Shown here: positions 1 through 7,757 of the stretch, in pieces
How positions within the stretch are numbered: position 1 is the first letter of the stretch
Layout of the letters: each line of letters begins with the position of its first letter
DNA from: Herbaspirillum sp. WKF16
GTDB taxonomy: Bacteria; Pseudomonadota; Gammaproteobacteria; Burkholderiales; Burkholderiaceae_D
Assembly (NCBI RefSeq): GCF_028993615.1
Contig: NZ_CP118632.1
Span: 2,480,001-2,544,000 of the forward strand
DNA length: 64,000 nucleotides
Reading direction: 5' to 3'
Made by a program: the position numbers and the translations under genes
The notes under the pieces: generated by a model
Databases searched by the model: none
Told to the model about the DNA's origin: nothing
The model's input: the letters and a program-made list of their open reading frames with translations, nothing else

Positions 1-759
<759 letters not shown>

Positions 760-790
760 GCACCGGGCAGGTTCCGCAGCTTTGCACGGG

Positions 791-831
791 CGCTGCCGCG
801 CCGGCCGGGATGGCCGCGCGGCAGCGTTTTT
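791..831 (+). terminator. Rho-independent terminator after frmA
   Basis: A perfect 10-bp stem CGCTGCCGCG / CGCGGCAGCG (791-800 and 817-826) is followed directly by TTTTT (827-831). The 16-base loop has some self-pairing of its own. Confidence 0.85.
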
Positions 832-932
832 GCATTCAGCATCCTGGCGCAGGGAATACGGGAAAGGCTGGTTCGCCCCGGCAAGCCGGCGACCCGGAGC
901 CTTCCCGGAGCGCCGTATCCGGATGTGATAGG

Positions 933-963
933 ATGAAATTATTCATTCAATTATCTATTCATT
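933..963. promoter_or_regulatory. AT-rich inverted and direct repeats upstream of the HipA-type kinase
   Basis: The 50 bases before the kinase gene are strikingly AT-rich for this genome. They contain a perfect inverted repeat ATGAA-ATTA-TTCAT (933-946) and two direct copies of ATTCATT (941-947 and 957-963). The kinase carries its own N-terminal helix-turn-helix, so these repeats are a natural candidate for an autoregulatory operator overlapping the promoter. That link is inference from position only. Confidence 0.45.
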
Positions 964-978
964 TTTAATCCATCAATC

Positions 979-2346
979 ATGGCAACCGCCGCCGCCGAAC
1001 TTGGAGAACGCGCCCGAACCTGCCTGAGACGGGGGGTAACCACCGCGCGCGAACTCATGGTGGAGCTGGAGGTGAGCCAGCCGACCCTGTCGCGCGCGCT
1101 GCGCACGCTCGGCGCCGACCTGCTGGCCATCGGCGCCGCAAGATCTATTCAATATGCCCTGCGCGATGCCCGTCGCCAGGAGTTGCAGGCGACGGTATAC
1201 CGGGTCTCGGCCGCAGGCCGGCTGGAACCGCTGGGTTCGCTCGTCCCGGTGCATCCGGAGGGCTTCGTGTTGGCGCGCACGGATGGCGCGCGCCTGCATA
1301 GCGACGGCCTGCCCTGGTGGCTGTTCGACATGCGGCCGCAAGGCTACCTCGGCCGCGCCTACAACCTGCAATACGGCGCAGGCCTGGGCCTGCCCGCGCG
1401 GCTGGACGACTGGAGCGACAGCCATGTGCTGCGCGCGCTGCTGCTGCAGGGTGAGGACTTGCCCGGCAATCTGCTGCTGGGCGACGCCGCCAGGGACCGC
1501 TTCGTCAACGCCCCGTCCCCGCGGGCCATTGCCCGCGACGGCCGGGCCCAGTCGTATGCGGCGCTGGCGGCCGCGGCGGCCCGCGGTGAGCATCACGGCT
1601 CCTCGGCCGGCGGCGAGCAACCCAAGTTCACGGCCTATGCGCAAGGCGAAGCCGGAGCGCGCCACGTCATCGTCAAGTTCACGGCATTCAACGACAGTTC
1701 CGTCAGCCAGCGCTGGCGCGATCTGCTGATGGCCGAGCACCTGGCCCTGGAGGTGCTGCATGCGCACGGAGTGGCCGCGGCCCGTTCCTCCGTGCTGGAC
1801 CACGGCGCCCAGCGGTTCCTGGAGGTGTCGCGCTTCGACCGCGAAGGCGCGCTGGGGCGCCGCGCCCTGTTCTCGCTGCACGCGCTGGATGCCGAGTTCG
1901 CCGGCAATGCCGGCAACTGGCCCCAGGTGGTGCGCGCGCTGGCCCGCGAAGGCGTGGTCGAACGCCAGGCGGTGGCGCAGATGGAGCTGTTGTGGGCCTT
2001 CGGCACGCTGATCGCCAACACCGACATGCACGGCGGCAACCTGTCGTTCATCGCGGAACACGGCCTGCCGTGCCAGGTCGCCCCGGCCTATGACATGACC
2101 TGCATGGCTTTCGCGCCCACCTCCGGAGGCGACCTGCCGCTGCGCGAGCTGCCCCTGACCATCGGCAACGAGGTATCGGCCGCCGCCTGGCGGCAAGCCT
2201 TGCCGATGGCGCAGGATTTCATCGACAGGATGCGGCGCTGCGCCGCGCTGAGCGCCGGTTTTGCCGCTTGCCTGGAGATCCTGTCGGCGCGCGTGGCAAC
2301 GGCCGGCGAACGCATCGCGCGCCTGGCCGACGGAATTGGCGCGTGA
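979..2346 (+). CDS. yjjJ: Lone HipA-family kinase with N-terminal DNA-binding domain (YjjJ type)
   Basis: 455 residues. The first ~70 form a winged-helix-like domain (SQPTLSRALRTLGADL), followed by the YjjJ hallmark region WWLFDMRPQGYLGR. HipA kinase motifs are all present: the ATP-binding loop SSAGGEQPKF (208-217), the catalytic loop NTDMHGGN with Asp349 and Asn354, and the metal-binding AYDM with Asp372. HipA enzymes are serine/threonine kinases; classical HipA phosphorylates glutamyl-tRNA synthetase and is neutralised by HipB. No hipB-like gene is adjacent on either side, which fits the YjjJ branch, where the DNA-binding part is fused to the kinase. The substrate cannot be told from sequence. 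Terminators bound the gene on both sides, so it is monocistronic. All kinase residues are intact, so it is probably active. Confidence 0.88.
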   Translation: MATAAAELGERARTCLRRGVTTARELMVELEVSQPTLSRALRTLGADLLAIGAARSIQYALRDARRQELQATVYRVSAAGRLEPLGSLVPVHPEGFVLARTDGARLHSDGLPWWLFDMRPQGYLGRAYNLQYGAGLGLPARLDDWSDSHVLRALLLQGEDLPGNLLLGDAARDRFVNAPSPRAIARDGRAQSYAALAAAAARGEHHGSSAGGEQPKFTAYAQGEAGARHVIVKFTAFNDSSVSQRWRDLLMAEHLALEVLHAHGVAAARSSVLDHGAQRFLEVSRFDREGALGRRALFSLHALDAEFAGNAGNWPQVVRALAREGVVERQAVAQMELLWAFGTLIANTDMHGGNLSFIAEHGLPCQVAPAYDMTCMAFAPTSGGDLPLRELPLTIGNEVSAAAWRQALPMAQDFIDRMRRCAALSAGFAACLEILSARVATAGERIARLADGIGA

Positions 2347-2350
2347 AAAA

Positions 2351-2373
2351 ACGCCCGCATGCGTGGGCGTTTG
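2351..2373. terminator. Terminator after yjjJ
   Basis: Stem ACGCCC (2351-2356) / GGGCGT (2365-2370) with internal GCATGC pairing, followed by TTTGT and preceded by a run of A. It could work in both directions, although only the plus side needs it here. Confidence 0.65.
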
Positions 2374-2521
2374 TCGGGGAGCGGCAGCGGCTTTCCGCCA
2401 CAAGGCACCGCCGGTCGCGTCGTTACGTCCAAACCGACTAAGCAAGTGTGAAATCATTCTTTGGTATTCCCTCCCCGGCCACCTACGATAGCCCCTCATT
2501 TCAATACGGGAGGGTTCATCC

Positions 2522-3565
2522 ATGCAGGCGAAAGTCCGGTTCCATCATCAGAAAAAGAAATCCCGAGGCTGGACCGCCAGGCTCGCCGGCCTGGCCGCGG
2601 CTGCCGCACTGCTGGTCAGCGGCGTGGCCCATGCCGAGGGGCAGCTGCGCATCGCCTACCAATACGACGTGGGCGACATCCTGCTGCACGTGGTGCGCGA
2701 CCAGAAGCTGATCGAGAAATACGCCGCCCAGGAAGGCGTGCAGGCCAACGTGGAATGGAAGCAGCTCTCGGGCGGCGCGGCGATCAACGACGCCATCCTC
2801 TCCAACACGCTGGACGTGGCCTCGACCGGCCTGCCCCCGCTGCTCACCGTGTGGGACCGCACCTACGGCAAGCAGAACATCAAGGCCATCGCCGCGCTGG
2901 GCTCGCTGCCGACCTACCTGCTCACCCGCAACCCGGCGGTGAAGACGCTGGCCGACTTCGGCCCGGGCGACCGCATCGCCCTGCCCGCCACCACCATCTC
3001 GCTGCACGCCCGCCTGTTGCAGATCGCGGCGGCGGCCAAGTACGGCCGCGACAAGTTCACCCACTTCGACGAGCTGACCGTGAGCCTGCCGCACAGCGAG
3101 GCTGCGGCCGCCCTGCTCTCCGGCAAGACCGAAGTGAACTCGCACTTCGCCAGCCCGCCGTTCCAGTTCCAGGAGCTGAAGGATCCTGCTATCCGCAAGA
3201 TCACCACGTCCTACGAGATCCTGGGCGGTCCGGCCACGCTCAACATCCTGTGGGCGCCGGAGCGCTGGCAGAAGGAAAACCCCAAGACCTTCACCGCCCT
3301 GCGCCGCGCGCTGGCCGAGGCGCTGAGCTACGTGCAGGGCCACAAGGCCGAAGCCGCGGCGGCCTACGTGAGGCTGGAGAACTCCAAGCTGCCGGTGGCC
3401 TTCGTGCAGGAGATCATCTCGCTGCCGGACGTGCAATACACGCTGCAGCCGCAGAACACCTTCAAGCTGGCCTCCTTCCTGGCCGACGTGGGCGCGATCA
3501 AGCACCGCCCCGCTTCGTGGAAGGATTACTTCTTTGAAGAGGCGCATGCCGGCGGCGGCAGCTGA
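2522..3565 (+). CDS. Orphan ABC transporter substrate-binding protein, SsuA/TauA/NrtA type
   Basis: 347 residues with a clear export signal: basic start (HHQKKKSRGWTAR), hydrophobic core, cleavage near AHA-EG around residue 38. The mature part has the family pattern of NMT1-like binding proteins for sulfonates, taurine, nitrate or thiamine precursors: an early QLRIAYQYDVGD strand, a middle GGAAINDAILSNTLDVASTG segment and a KTLADFGPGDRIALP second-lobe entry. No permease or ATPase gene is nearby and terminators flank it, so it must work with a transporter encoded elsewhere or act as a spare receptor. Two further SsuA-like proteins occur in this window, only one with its own permease and ATPase. 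The exact ligand cannot be read from sequence; a sulfonate or taurine is the best guess. Confidence 0.85.
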   Translation: MQAKVRFHHQKKKSRGWTARLAGLAAAAALLVSGVAHAEGQLRIAYQYDVGDILLHVVRDQKLIEKYAAQEGVQANVEWKQLSGGAAINDAILSNTLDVASTGLPPLLTVWDRTYGKQNIKAIAALGSLPTYLLTRNPAVKTLADFGPGDRIALPATTISLHARLLQIAAAAKYGRDKFTHFDELTVSLPHSEAAAALLSGKTEVNSHFASPPFQFQELKDPAIRKITTSYEILGGPATLNILWAPERWQKENPKTFTALRRALAEALSYVQGHKAEAAAAYVRLENSKLPVAFVQEIISLPDVQYTLQPQNTFKLASFLADVGAIKHRPASWKDYFFEEAHAGGGS

Positions 3566-3600
3566 TTGCGGCGACCGTGATGCCGGCATGCAGGATCGAA

Positions 3601-3627
3601 AACAGCCCGGATCACCGGGCTGTTTTT
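3601..3627 (+). terminator. Terminator after the orphan binding protein
   Basis: Perfect 10-bp stem AACAGCCCGG (3601-3610) / CCGGGCTGTT (3615-3624) with an ATCA loop and a TTTTT tail to 3627. Confidence 0.9.
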
Positions 3628-3764
3628 CATCGCGCCGCGCGACGCCGGCCGGCGATGACATCTTGCCAACAGCGCCTCCCGGCCTGGCCTTGGCCGGAAC
3701 GAATCACCACCCCGCAGGCTGATCCGTGGTACAAAGCGATACCCCTTTCGAATCAGGAGTAGTT

Positions 3765-3932
3765 ATGCACCAGCGACATGACGAAAACACGGCAGACCTG
3801 AAGGACTTGATGACCACCGCCCCCCTCAGCGCCAAGGCGCACGCGGCATATCTCCGGGAGAAAGTGGATACCCGGCGCCTGATGGAGGATGCGCGGGAAG
3901 AAGCCAGGCAGCGCAGCGAGGAGACGCTCTGA
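3765..3932 (+). CDS. Small charged hypothetical protein
   Basis: 55 residues, rich in Glu, Arg and Asp, with a predicted helical C-terminal half (REKVDTRRLMEDAREEARQR). The start at 3765 is preferred over an in-frame upstream ATG at 3726 because a good ribosome site, AGGAG, lies just upstream of it. The gene sits alone between two terminators, so it has its own promoter if expressed. No family is recognised, there are no cysteines and no signal peptide. Confidence 0.6.
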   Translation: MHQRHDENTADLKDLMTTAPLSAKAHAAYLREKVDTRRLMEDAREEARQRSEETL

Positions 3933-4031
3933 ACGTTACGGCGCCGGCATCGATATCGGCAGCACCAGGTTCTCCGGCCGCGAGCGGATTTGCCGCCGCC
4001 GACAAAAATGAGGATTGCCACAAGGACATGC

Positions 4032-4057
4032 AAAAAGCCCGCCGATGCGGGCTTTTT
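4032..4057. terminator. Bidirectional terminator
   Basis: Perfect 11-bp stem AAAAAGCCCGC (4032-4042) / GCGGGCTTTTT (4047-4057) with a CGAT loop. The A and T runs let it serve both the small plus-strand gene ending at 3932 and the minus-strand lipoprotein gene ending at 4092. Confidence 0.92.
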
Positions 4058-4091
4058 CATTCAGGGCGTCGTCGGCGCGGAATCTTCAACT

Positions 4092-4817
4092 TCAGAAGAA
4101 CAGCAGCGGCGAATAGACCGACTGCCGCTCTTGCCGTATGAAAATGGAGGGGATCGCCACAGCCTGCTGGTTGATTTCTAGCGGCGGGAGCGTCAGGATG
4201 CTTTCCCTTAGCTCCTCGTGAGGCTCGCTGATGGTGAGCGGCACATTCACGGACAGCCAGCGCTCCTTCCCGAAAGTGATTCCGGTGGTGTCCATACGAC
4301 GGGCGCCGCGAATGCGAATGGTCGGCTCCGCCAATAACCGGATCCGCACTGTTCGTCGTTTTCCGTCTCCGTCGGACTCGAAAGTTGCCGTCTCGACGGG
4401 GCCATCCACCAGTCCGGCGTCGGGGAACGAACAGGTGCGCTGGGGAACCAAGTCGCAAACATTGAAGAATCTCCACTTTCCGAGATCCACGTTGTAGCGG
4501 CGCTCACCCTGAAGATCCGAGATCGAGGCTTGGTCCGAGGTCCAACGCAATGATGATCCCTGATCCAGGTATATCGTCAGTTGCAATCTGGGCGCCTGGG
4601 TTACCCCACCCTCGGCGGCAAACTGCATATGAACACCGGGCGCGGGCTCCACGCTCATATAGCGGTTTTCCGCACGGTAGTTGCCAAGGCCCGTACGCTC
4701 CTGCGCCGATATGCTGGGCTGATAGAGCGCAAGCTGCTCATAACGGCCGCAGCCGCAAAGCAAGGCCGTGAGCGAAAGGGCCAATGCTGCATTTATTATT
4801 TTCTTGCTGACGATCAT
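4092..4817 (-). CDS. Putative lipoprotein of unknown function
   Basis: 241 residues. The N-terminus MIVSKKIINAALALSLTALL followed by CGC fits a lipoprotein signal with lipobox LCGC (acylated Cys near residue 24). The mature part is beta-rich with no recognised catalytic motif; a segment around residues 120-135 (NVCDLVPQRTCSF) holds two cysteines that could pair. GC content is visibly below the genome average here. It follows a small membrane protein gene (4867-5163) on the same strand with a 49-base gap, so the two may be co-transcribed and envelope-related. No function is proposed. Confidence 0.72.
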   Translation of the reverse strand: MIVSKKIINAALALSLTALLCGCGRYEQLALYQPSISAQERTGLGNYRAENRYMSVEPAPGVHMQFAAEGGVTQAPRLQLTIYLDQGSSLRWTSDQASISDLQGERRYNVDLGKWRFFNVCDLVPQRTCSFPDAGLVDGPVETATFESDGDGKRRTVRIRLLAEPTIRIRGARRMDTTGITFGKERWLSVNVPLTISEPHEELRESILTLPPLEINQQAVAIPSIFIRQERQSVYSPLLFF

Positions 4818-4866
4818 TTATCCATGCCTGGTTGGCTGAAGATGGCGCATGCCAGTGCAATGCCCG

Positions 4867-5163
4867 TTAGCCCGGATGATATCCCTGCGACATCCATTTC
4901 TTCGAGAGCCATCCATTGCCGCGTCTGCCGCAGTAGATCGCCTTCCCCAGCGTCAACAGAAAAGCCAGGGCCCACGTGAGCTGCGAATCAAATGTGCAAA
5001 GCAGCTTGATGCCCATATCCAATGCAAACAGCCGGCCGGCTTGCGGGATCAGCCCTTCCGAGAAAGCCCACAAGGTGCTCAATAACAGCGCCCCCCAGTT
5101 GAAACCATGGCGAAGCTTGCGTTCAGGGAGTGTGGGATGAATCAATAACAAACTTGTCTTCAT
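4867..5163 (-). CDS. Small membrane protein of unknown function
   Basis: 98 residues with one or two hydrophobic segments (FNWGALLLSTLWAF near 21-34 and LTWALAFLLTLGKAIY near 62-77). The motif RHGFNWGALLLSTLWAFSE loosely recalls the 'GFSWPAFFFGPLWAL' stretch of DUF2628-type small membrane proteins, but the match is from memory and weak. No good Shine-Dalgarno precedes the ATG, so the start is uncertain. It lies in lower-GC DNA upstream of the lipoprotein gene on the same strand. Confidence 0.55.
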   Translation of the reverse strand: MKTSLLLIHPTLPERKLRHGFNWGALLLSTLWAFSEGLIPQAGRLFALDMGIKLLCTFDSQLTWALAFLLTLGKAIYCGRRGNGWLSKKWMSQGYHPG

Positions 5164-5176
5164 GAAAATAAGTAAT

Positions 5177-5380
5177 TTATTTTTCTGGCCGCTGTCCCTG
5201 CCTGGCTAACTGCGACTGCGTGTACGGGACATAGTTATACGAGATAGCTTGCTGGATTGAAATGTTTGGATTGGCAACTTTCCCCGGTTTCTTTGCATGC
5301 GCAAGATGCAAGATCGTTTCATGGGCCAACAGCGACCTGCTGAACATGCATGCCGCGCTCTGATACATTGAGGGCTTCAT
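5177..5380 (-). CDS. Doubtful small ORF upstream of the membrane-protein gene
   Basis: 67 residues, ending 13 bases before the start of the 98-residue membrane protein gene, which is compatible with an operon. A G-rich stretch stands about 12 bases before the ATG at 5380. No family, signal or membrane segment is recognised. An HETILH sequence is not a zinc-protease HExxH (one residue too many). It is divergent from the LysE gene, whose promoter would have to overlap it, so it may be spurious. Confidence 0.3.
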   Translation of the reverse strand: MKPSMYQSAACMFSRSLLAHETILHLAHAKKPGKVANPNISIQQAISYNYVPYTQSQLARQGQRPEK

Positions 5381-5486
5381 TTACGTTCATCCCCCGCCTC
5401 ATGTCCGACTTCCTCCAACTGTCCCTGATCGCCGGCGTGCTCCTGCTCAGCGTGGCCAGCCCCGGCCCGAATTTCGCCCTGGTGAC

Positions 5487-5492
5487 ATCGAC
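5487..5492. repeat. Left copy of the 6-bp target-site duplication
   Basis: ATCGAC immediately before the element tip; identical to 6223-6228 on the other side. Deleting the element and one copy restores the exporter frame. Confidence 0.9.
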
Positions 5493-5527
5493 TGCGTATT
5501 TCGGACGCTCGTGGACACCCAGCTCGG
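5493..5527. repeat. Left terminal inverted repeat of the insertion cassette
   Basis: Starts TGCGTATTTC and contains TGGACACCCAGCTCGG at 5512-5527. Related units follow at 5535-5550 (TGGATGCCCAATTCGG) and 5558-5572 (degenerate), giving a 23-bp period typical of transposase-binding arrays. Confidence 0.82.
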
Positions 5528-5623
5528 TTTGAGCTGGATGCCCAATTCGGAAACAACTGGATAGCGTGACGGCCAGTTGGACAGAACAAAGCGTCGGAGG
5601 TCTGCTCTTGGCCAATGTCAGCT

Positions 5624-6007
5624 CTAATCTAAAGGTTTTCCGAACCAGGCAATCCGCTTTCTATGCGTGTCGAGCACATCGAACGTACTTGCGTATCCCC
5701 ATTGAGTAAGCTGTTCTTGGAGGTGCTTGGCAAACAATGACACATAGTCATTGTCGCCTGCCACTCCGCCGTTCAGCAGATACTCGTTCCCTCTATAAAG
5801 AGAGCATGTGAATTCGCAGTCGACGTTGCCCATGCGAAAACTTTCGGCACCATCAAACTGTGATTTCTTGTGAGAAATCTCCATACCATCACGGAAAGAA
5901 CTCAGGCGATTGCCCAACTCCGCAAGTGGTCCATCCATTACGACTAGACCATAGACATTGTTGCAATTTGGCAAATCCGTTGGTCTCTCACAATTGGAAA
6001 AATTCAT
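5624..6007 (-). CDS. Passenger gene of the insertion cassette, unknown function
   Basis: 127 residues from the ATG at 6007, chosen because GGAGG sits four bases upstream; the frame is open further upstream to 6073. The protein is soluble, with no signal or membrane segment and five cysteines scattered through it. It ends YASTFDVLDTHRKRIAWFGKPLD. It matches no transposase, antitoxin or resistance family that I recognise. It is the only gene in the element and is transcribed opposite to the disrupted exporter gene. An imperfect hairpin (6034-6057) lies just upstream. The compact size and mobile context suggest an accessory or selfish trait, but no function can be claimed. Confidence 0.7.
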   Translation of the reverse strand: MNFSNCERPTDLPNCNNVYGLVVMDGPLAELGNRLSSFRDGMEISHKKSQFDGAESFRMGNVDCEFTCSLYRGNEYLLNGGVAGDNDYVSLFAKHLQEQLTQWGYASTFDVLDTHRKRIAWFGKPLD

Positions 6008-6188
6008 GAATCCTCCAGTGTCCGCTTGGGGCCGAGGCTCTGTTTTTACACAGCCTCGACCGGTAGCAGACATCTTACCGTGTAAAACCTGGCCTCAAAA
6101 ACTGCCTCGATCCGATAGGTCATTTTCGTTGTGTAGCCTTTTGGTTTTTGGGCTGTCCAAGTCGTCCGAACTACAAGCGTCCACGTCG

Positions 6189-6222
6189 CCGAACTGGGTG
6201 TCCAAGACCACTGAAATACGCA
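6189..6222. repeat. Right terminal inverted repeat of the insertion cassette
   Basis: Read on the minus strand it starts TGCGTATTTCAGTGG and contains TGGACACCCAGTTCGG. Degenerate TGGAC units continue inward toward about 6140. Confidence 0.82.
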
Positions 6223-6228
6223 ATCGAC
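6223..6228. repeat. Right copy of the 6-bp target-site duplication
   Basis: ATCGAC immediately after the element end, matching 5487-5492. Confidence 0.9.
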
Positions 6229-6781
6229 CGCAATGAGCGTCTCCAGGCGCGCCGGCCTCCTCACCGGGCTGGGGTTCTCGCTGGCGTCGGCGACATGGGC
6301 GCTGCTGGCCATCGGCGGCGTCAACGTGCTGATCAGCCATGCGCCGGCCGTGCACACCGTGGTGAGAGTGGCCGGCGGCGCCTATCTGCTGTGGCTTGGC
6401 CTGAAGATGATCGCGACGGCGCGCCGGCCGATTGGAAACGGGGCTGCGGCCGTTCATCCGAGCGGCGCATCGGCTTTCGGGAAGGCCTTTGTCGTCAGCA
6501 TGACCAATCCCAAATCCATCAGCTTCTACGGCAGCATTTTCTCCGTGATGGTGCCGCTCGACGCGCCGCTCTGGTTCGACGCCGCCATCGTCCTGCTGGC
6601 GCTGTTCATTTCGGCCCTCTGGTATTGCGGCCTGGCGCTGCTGTTTTCACACCGGCTGGCGGGTTCGGTCTATGGCAGGCTGAAGGCGTTCGTGGAAACT
6701 GCCATGGGCGTCTTTCTGATCGCAATGGGCGGGCGGGTGCTGCTGGGACGCTGATTCCCCTCTCCGGCTGGCCCCAGCTTT

Positions 6782-7444
6782 TCAAGAGATTTCGGCGAGA
6801 ACCCGATACGCCTCTTCCGGTATGTCGGCCAGCCTGGACGGATGCACTTGGCCGCTCAGCCCATAGAACTTCTGGAAACTCATGATCAGCGGCGACCACT
6901 TGTCCGGATCGATGCGATTGGCGTGACCGGCCATGAGCAGGTCGGGATGGACGTGGACGCGCTGGATGCGCACTTCGATCAGGCTGATGGCGCCGCGCAG
7001 CGCCTCATTGTCGTCGGCGATGCCGTGCGCCGCCGCCAGGACCGCTTCGAGCTGGATCGGGCATTCGAGCGCGCGCGCCGCCCCGACCGTCTCGGAGCTC
7101 ACCCTTGTCATTCCGGCGCGGCCGAACTTGTCGGGCTCATGGACGTAGCCCATCGCCTTCCTGAATTCAGAAACGGGATACGTACCGGTAGTGCGCGCGA
7201 TGCGGTCGACCGCGCTCACCTCGTTGACGGACGGGAGATTGAGCACGCATTCGCCGGTGCGCAGCAAGTTGCGCGCAGTCTGCGACGCGGAGGCGATGCC
7301 CAGCACGCCTCTCCAGCCAAGCCAGAACACCGACGATATCGGCGCGAGGTTATGCGTGCCATCTTCGTTGACGGTGCCGACCAGGGCGACGGGGGTTCCG
7401 AGATACAGGATGCTGGGTTCTGCGACGACGTGGGGGATATTCAT
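6782..7444 (-). CDS. Flavin reductase-like FMN-binding split-barrel protein
   Basis: 220 residues from the ATG at 7444, chosen for the AAGGA ribosome site just upstream; the frame is open further back to 7522 without a better start. The N-terminal half shows the split-barrel pattern of flavin reductase-like proteins: TPVALVGTVNEDGTHNLAPISS, then the SQTARNLLRTGECVLNLP segment that binds FMN. These proteins reduce flavin with NAD(P)H or use bound FMN to reduce small substrates; the substrate is not known. It converges on the disrupted exporter gene with 27 bases between the stops. It appears intact. Confidence 0.82.
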   Translation of the reverse strand: MNIPHVVAEPSILYLGTPVALVGTVNEDGTHNLAPISSVFWLGWRGVLGIASASQTARNLLRTGECVLNLPSVNEVSAVDRIARTTGTYPVSEFRKAMGYVHEPDKFGRAGMTRVSSETVGAARALECPIQLEAVLAAAHGIADDNEALRGAISLIEVRIQRVHVHPDLLMAGHANRIDPDKWSPLIMSFQKFYGLSGQVHPSRLADIPEEAYRVLAEIS

Positions 7445-7757
7445 GGGTTCCTTGCTCCGTGAGTGAATGAGCGCAGTATGCGATCCGCTCACGCCCGGGG
7501 CACTCCGCTTCTTGCTCGTCAATTCGCACGGAAGCCCGCTACGTCTGAAAAATAAATCAAGAAGTGAGACACGCGGTCAAGCCGGTTGGCAAAGTTCAAC
7601 TATTATTTTTAAGGGGCCAAAAGGATCCGAGGAATAGTCTGTTGAGTTAGTCAAAGAAATCTGGCAGCGGTGGGTGGATTGATTTGAAACGTTGGGGATG
7701 CGCATATTGCACTAATAGCTTTATGAGCAATCGTGAAAATTACGTGAGGGGATCACA
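7445..7757. other. Intergenic region upstream of the beta-trefoil/protease pair
   Basis: About 310 bases of AT-rich DNA between divergent genes; no coding frame is convincing. It must hold the promoters of both neighbours, but no clean -35/-10 pair was found. A TTGA-GTTAG-TCAA inverted repeat lies near 7640. The fall in GC begins here and lasts to about 9055, marking probable transferred DNA. Confidence 0.5.

Larger units (their letters stand above)
5493..6222. mobile_element. Non-autonomous, transposase-less insertion element with passenger gene (IS21-like ends)
   Basis: 730 bp, beginning TGCGTATTTC and ending GAAATACGCA, flanked by direct repeats ATCGAC. The two ends match as imperfect inverted repeats of about 35 bp, each carrying TGGACACCCAG(C/T)TCGG. 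The left end has further copies of this unit at about 23-bp spacing (starting 5512, 5535, 5558), and the right end has degenerate copies too. TG...CA tips, multiple terminal repeats and a short target duplication fit the IS21 family, though the family assignment is from memory of its features. There is no istA/istB or any transposase; the only gene inside is a 127-residue minus-strand ORF. It is therefore a mobile insertion cassette moved in trans. GC is lower than in the surrounding DNA. Confidence 0.88.
5401..6754 (+). pseudogene. LysE/RhtB-family amino-acid exporter gene, split by a mobile element
   Basis: Residues 1-31 are encoded at 5401-5492 (MSDFLQLSLIAGVLLLSVAS, then PGPNFALVTST), with the hallmark SPGPNF motif after the first membrane segment. 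The rest (SVSRRAGLLTGLGF to the end) is at 6229-6754 and includes the TNPKSISFYGS motif. Removing the 730-bp element plus one copy of the ATCGAC duplication joins the parts in frame as ...LVTSTAMSVSRRAGL..., giving a 205-residue protein, the normal size for a family that exports amino acids or homoserine lactones. As it stands the 5' part runs into stop codons in the element after 12 extra residues. The ATG at 6233 could start a protein lacking the first helix, which is unlikely to work. The lack of other damage suggests a recent insertion. Confidence 0.92.

Noticed and set aside
5177..5380. HETILH read as a zinc-protease HExxH motif
   Set aside because: There are three residues between Glu and the second His, not two, and no further ligand or family pattern.
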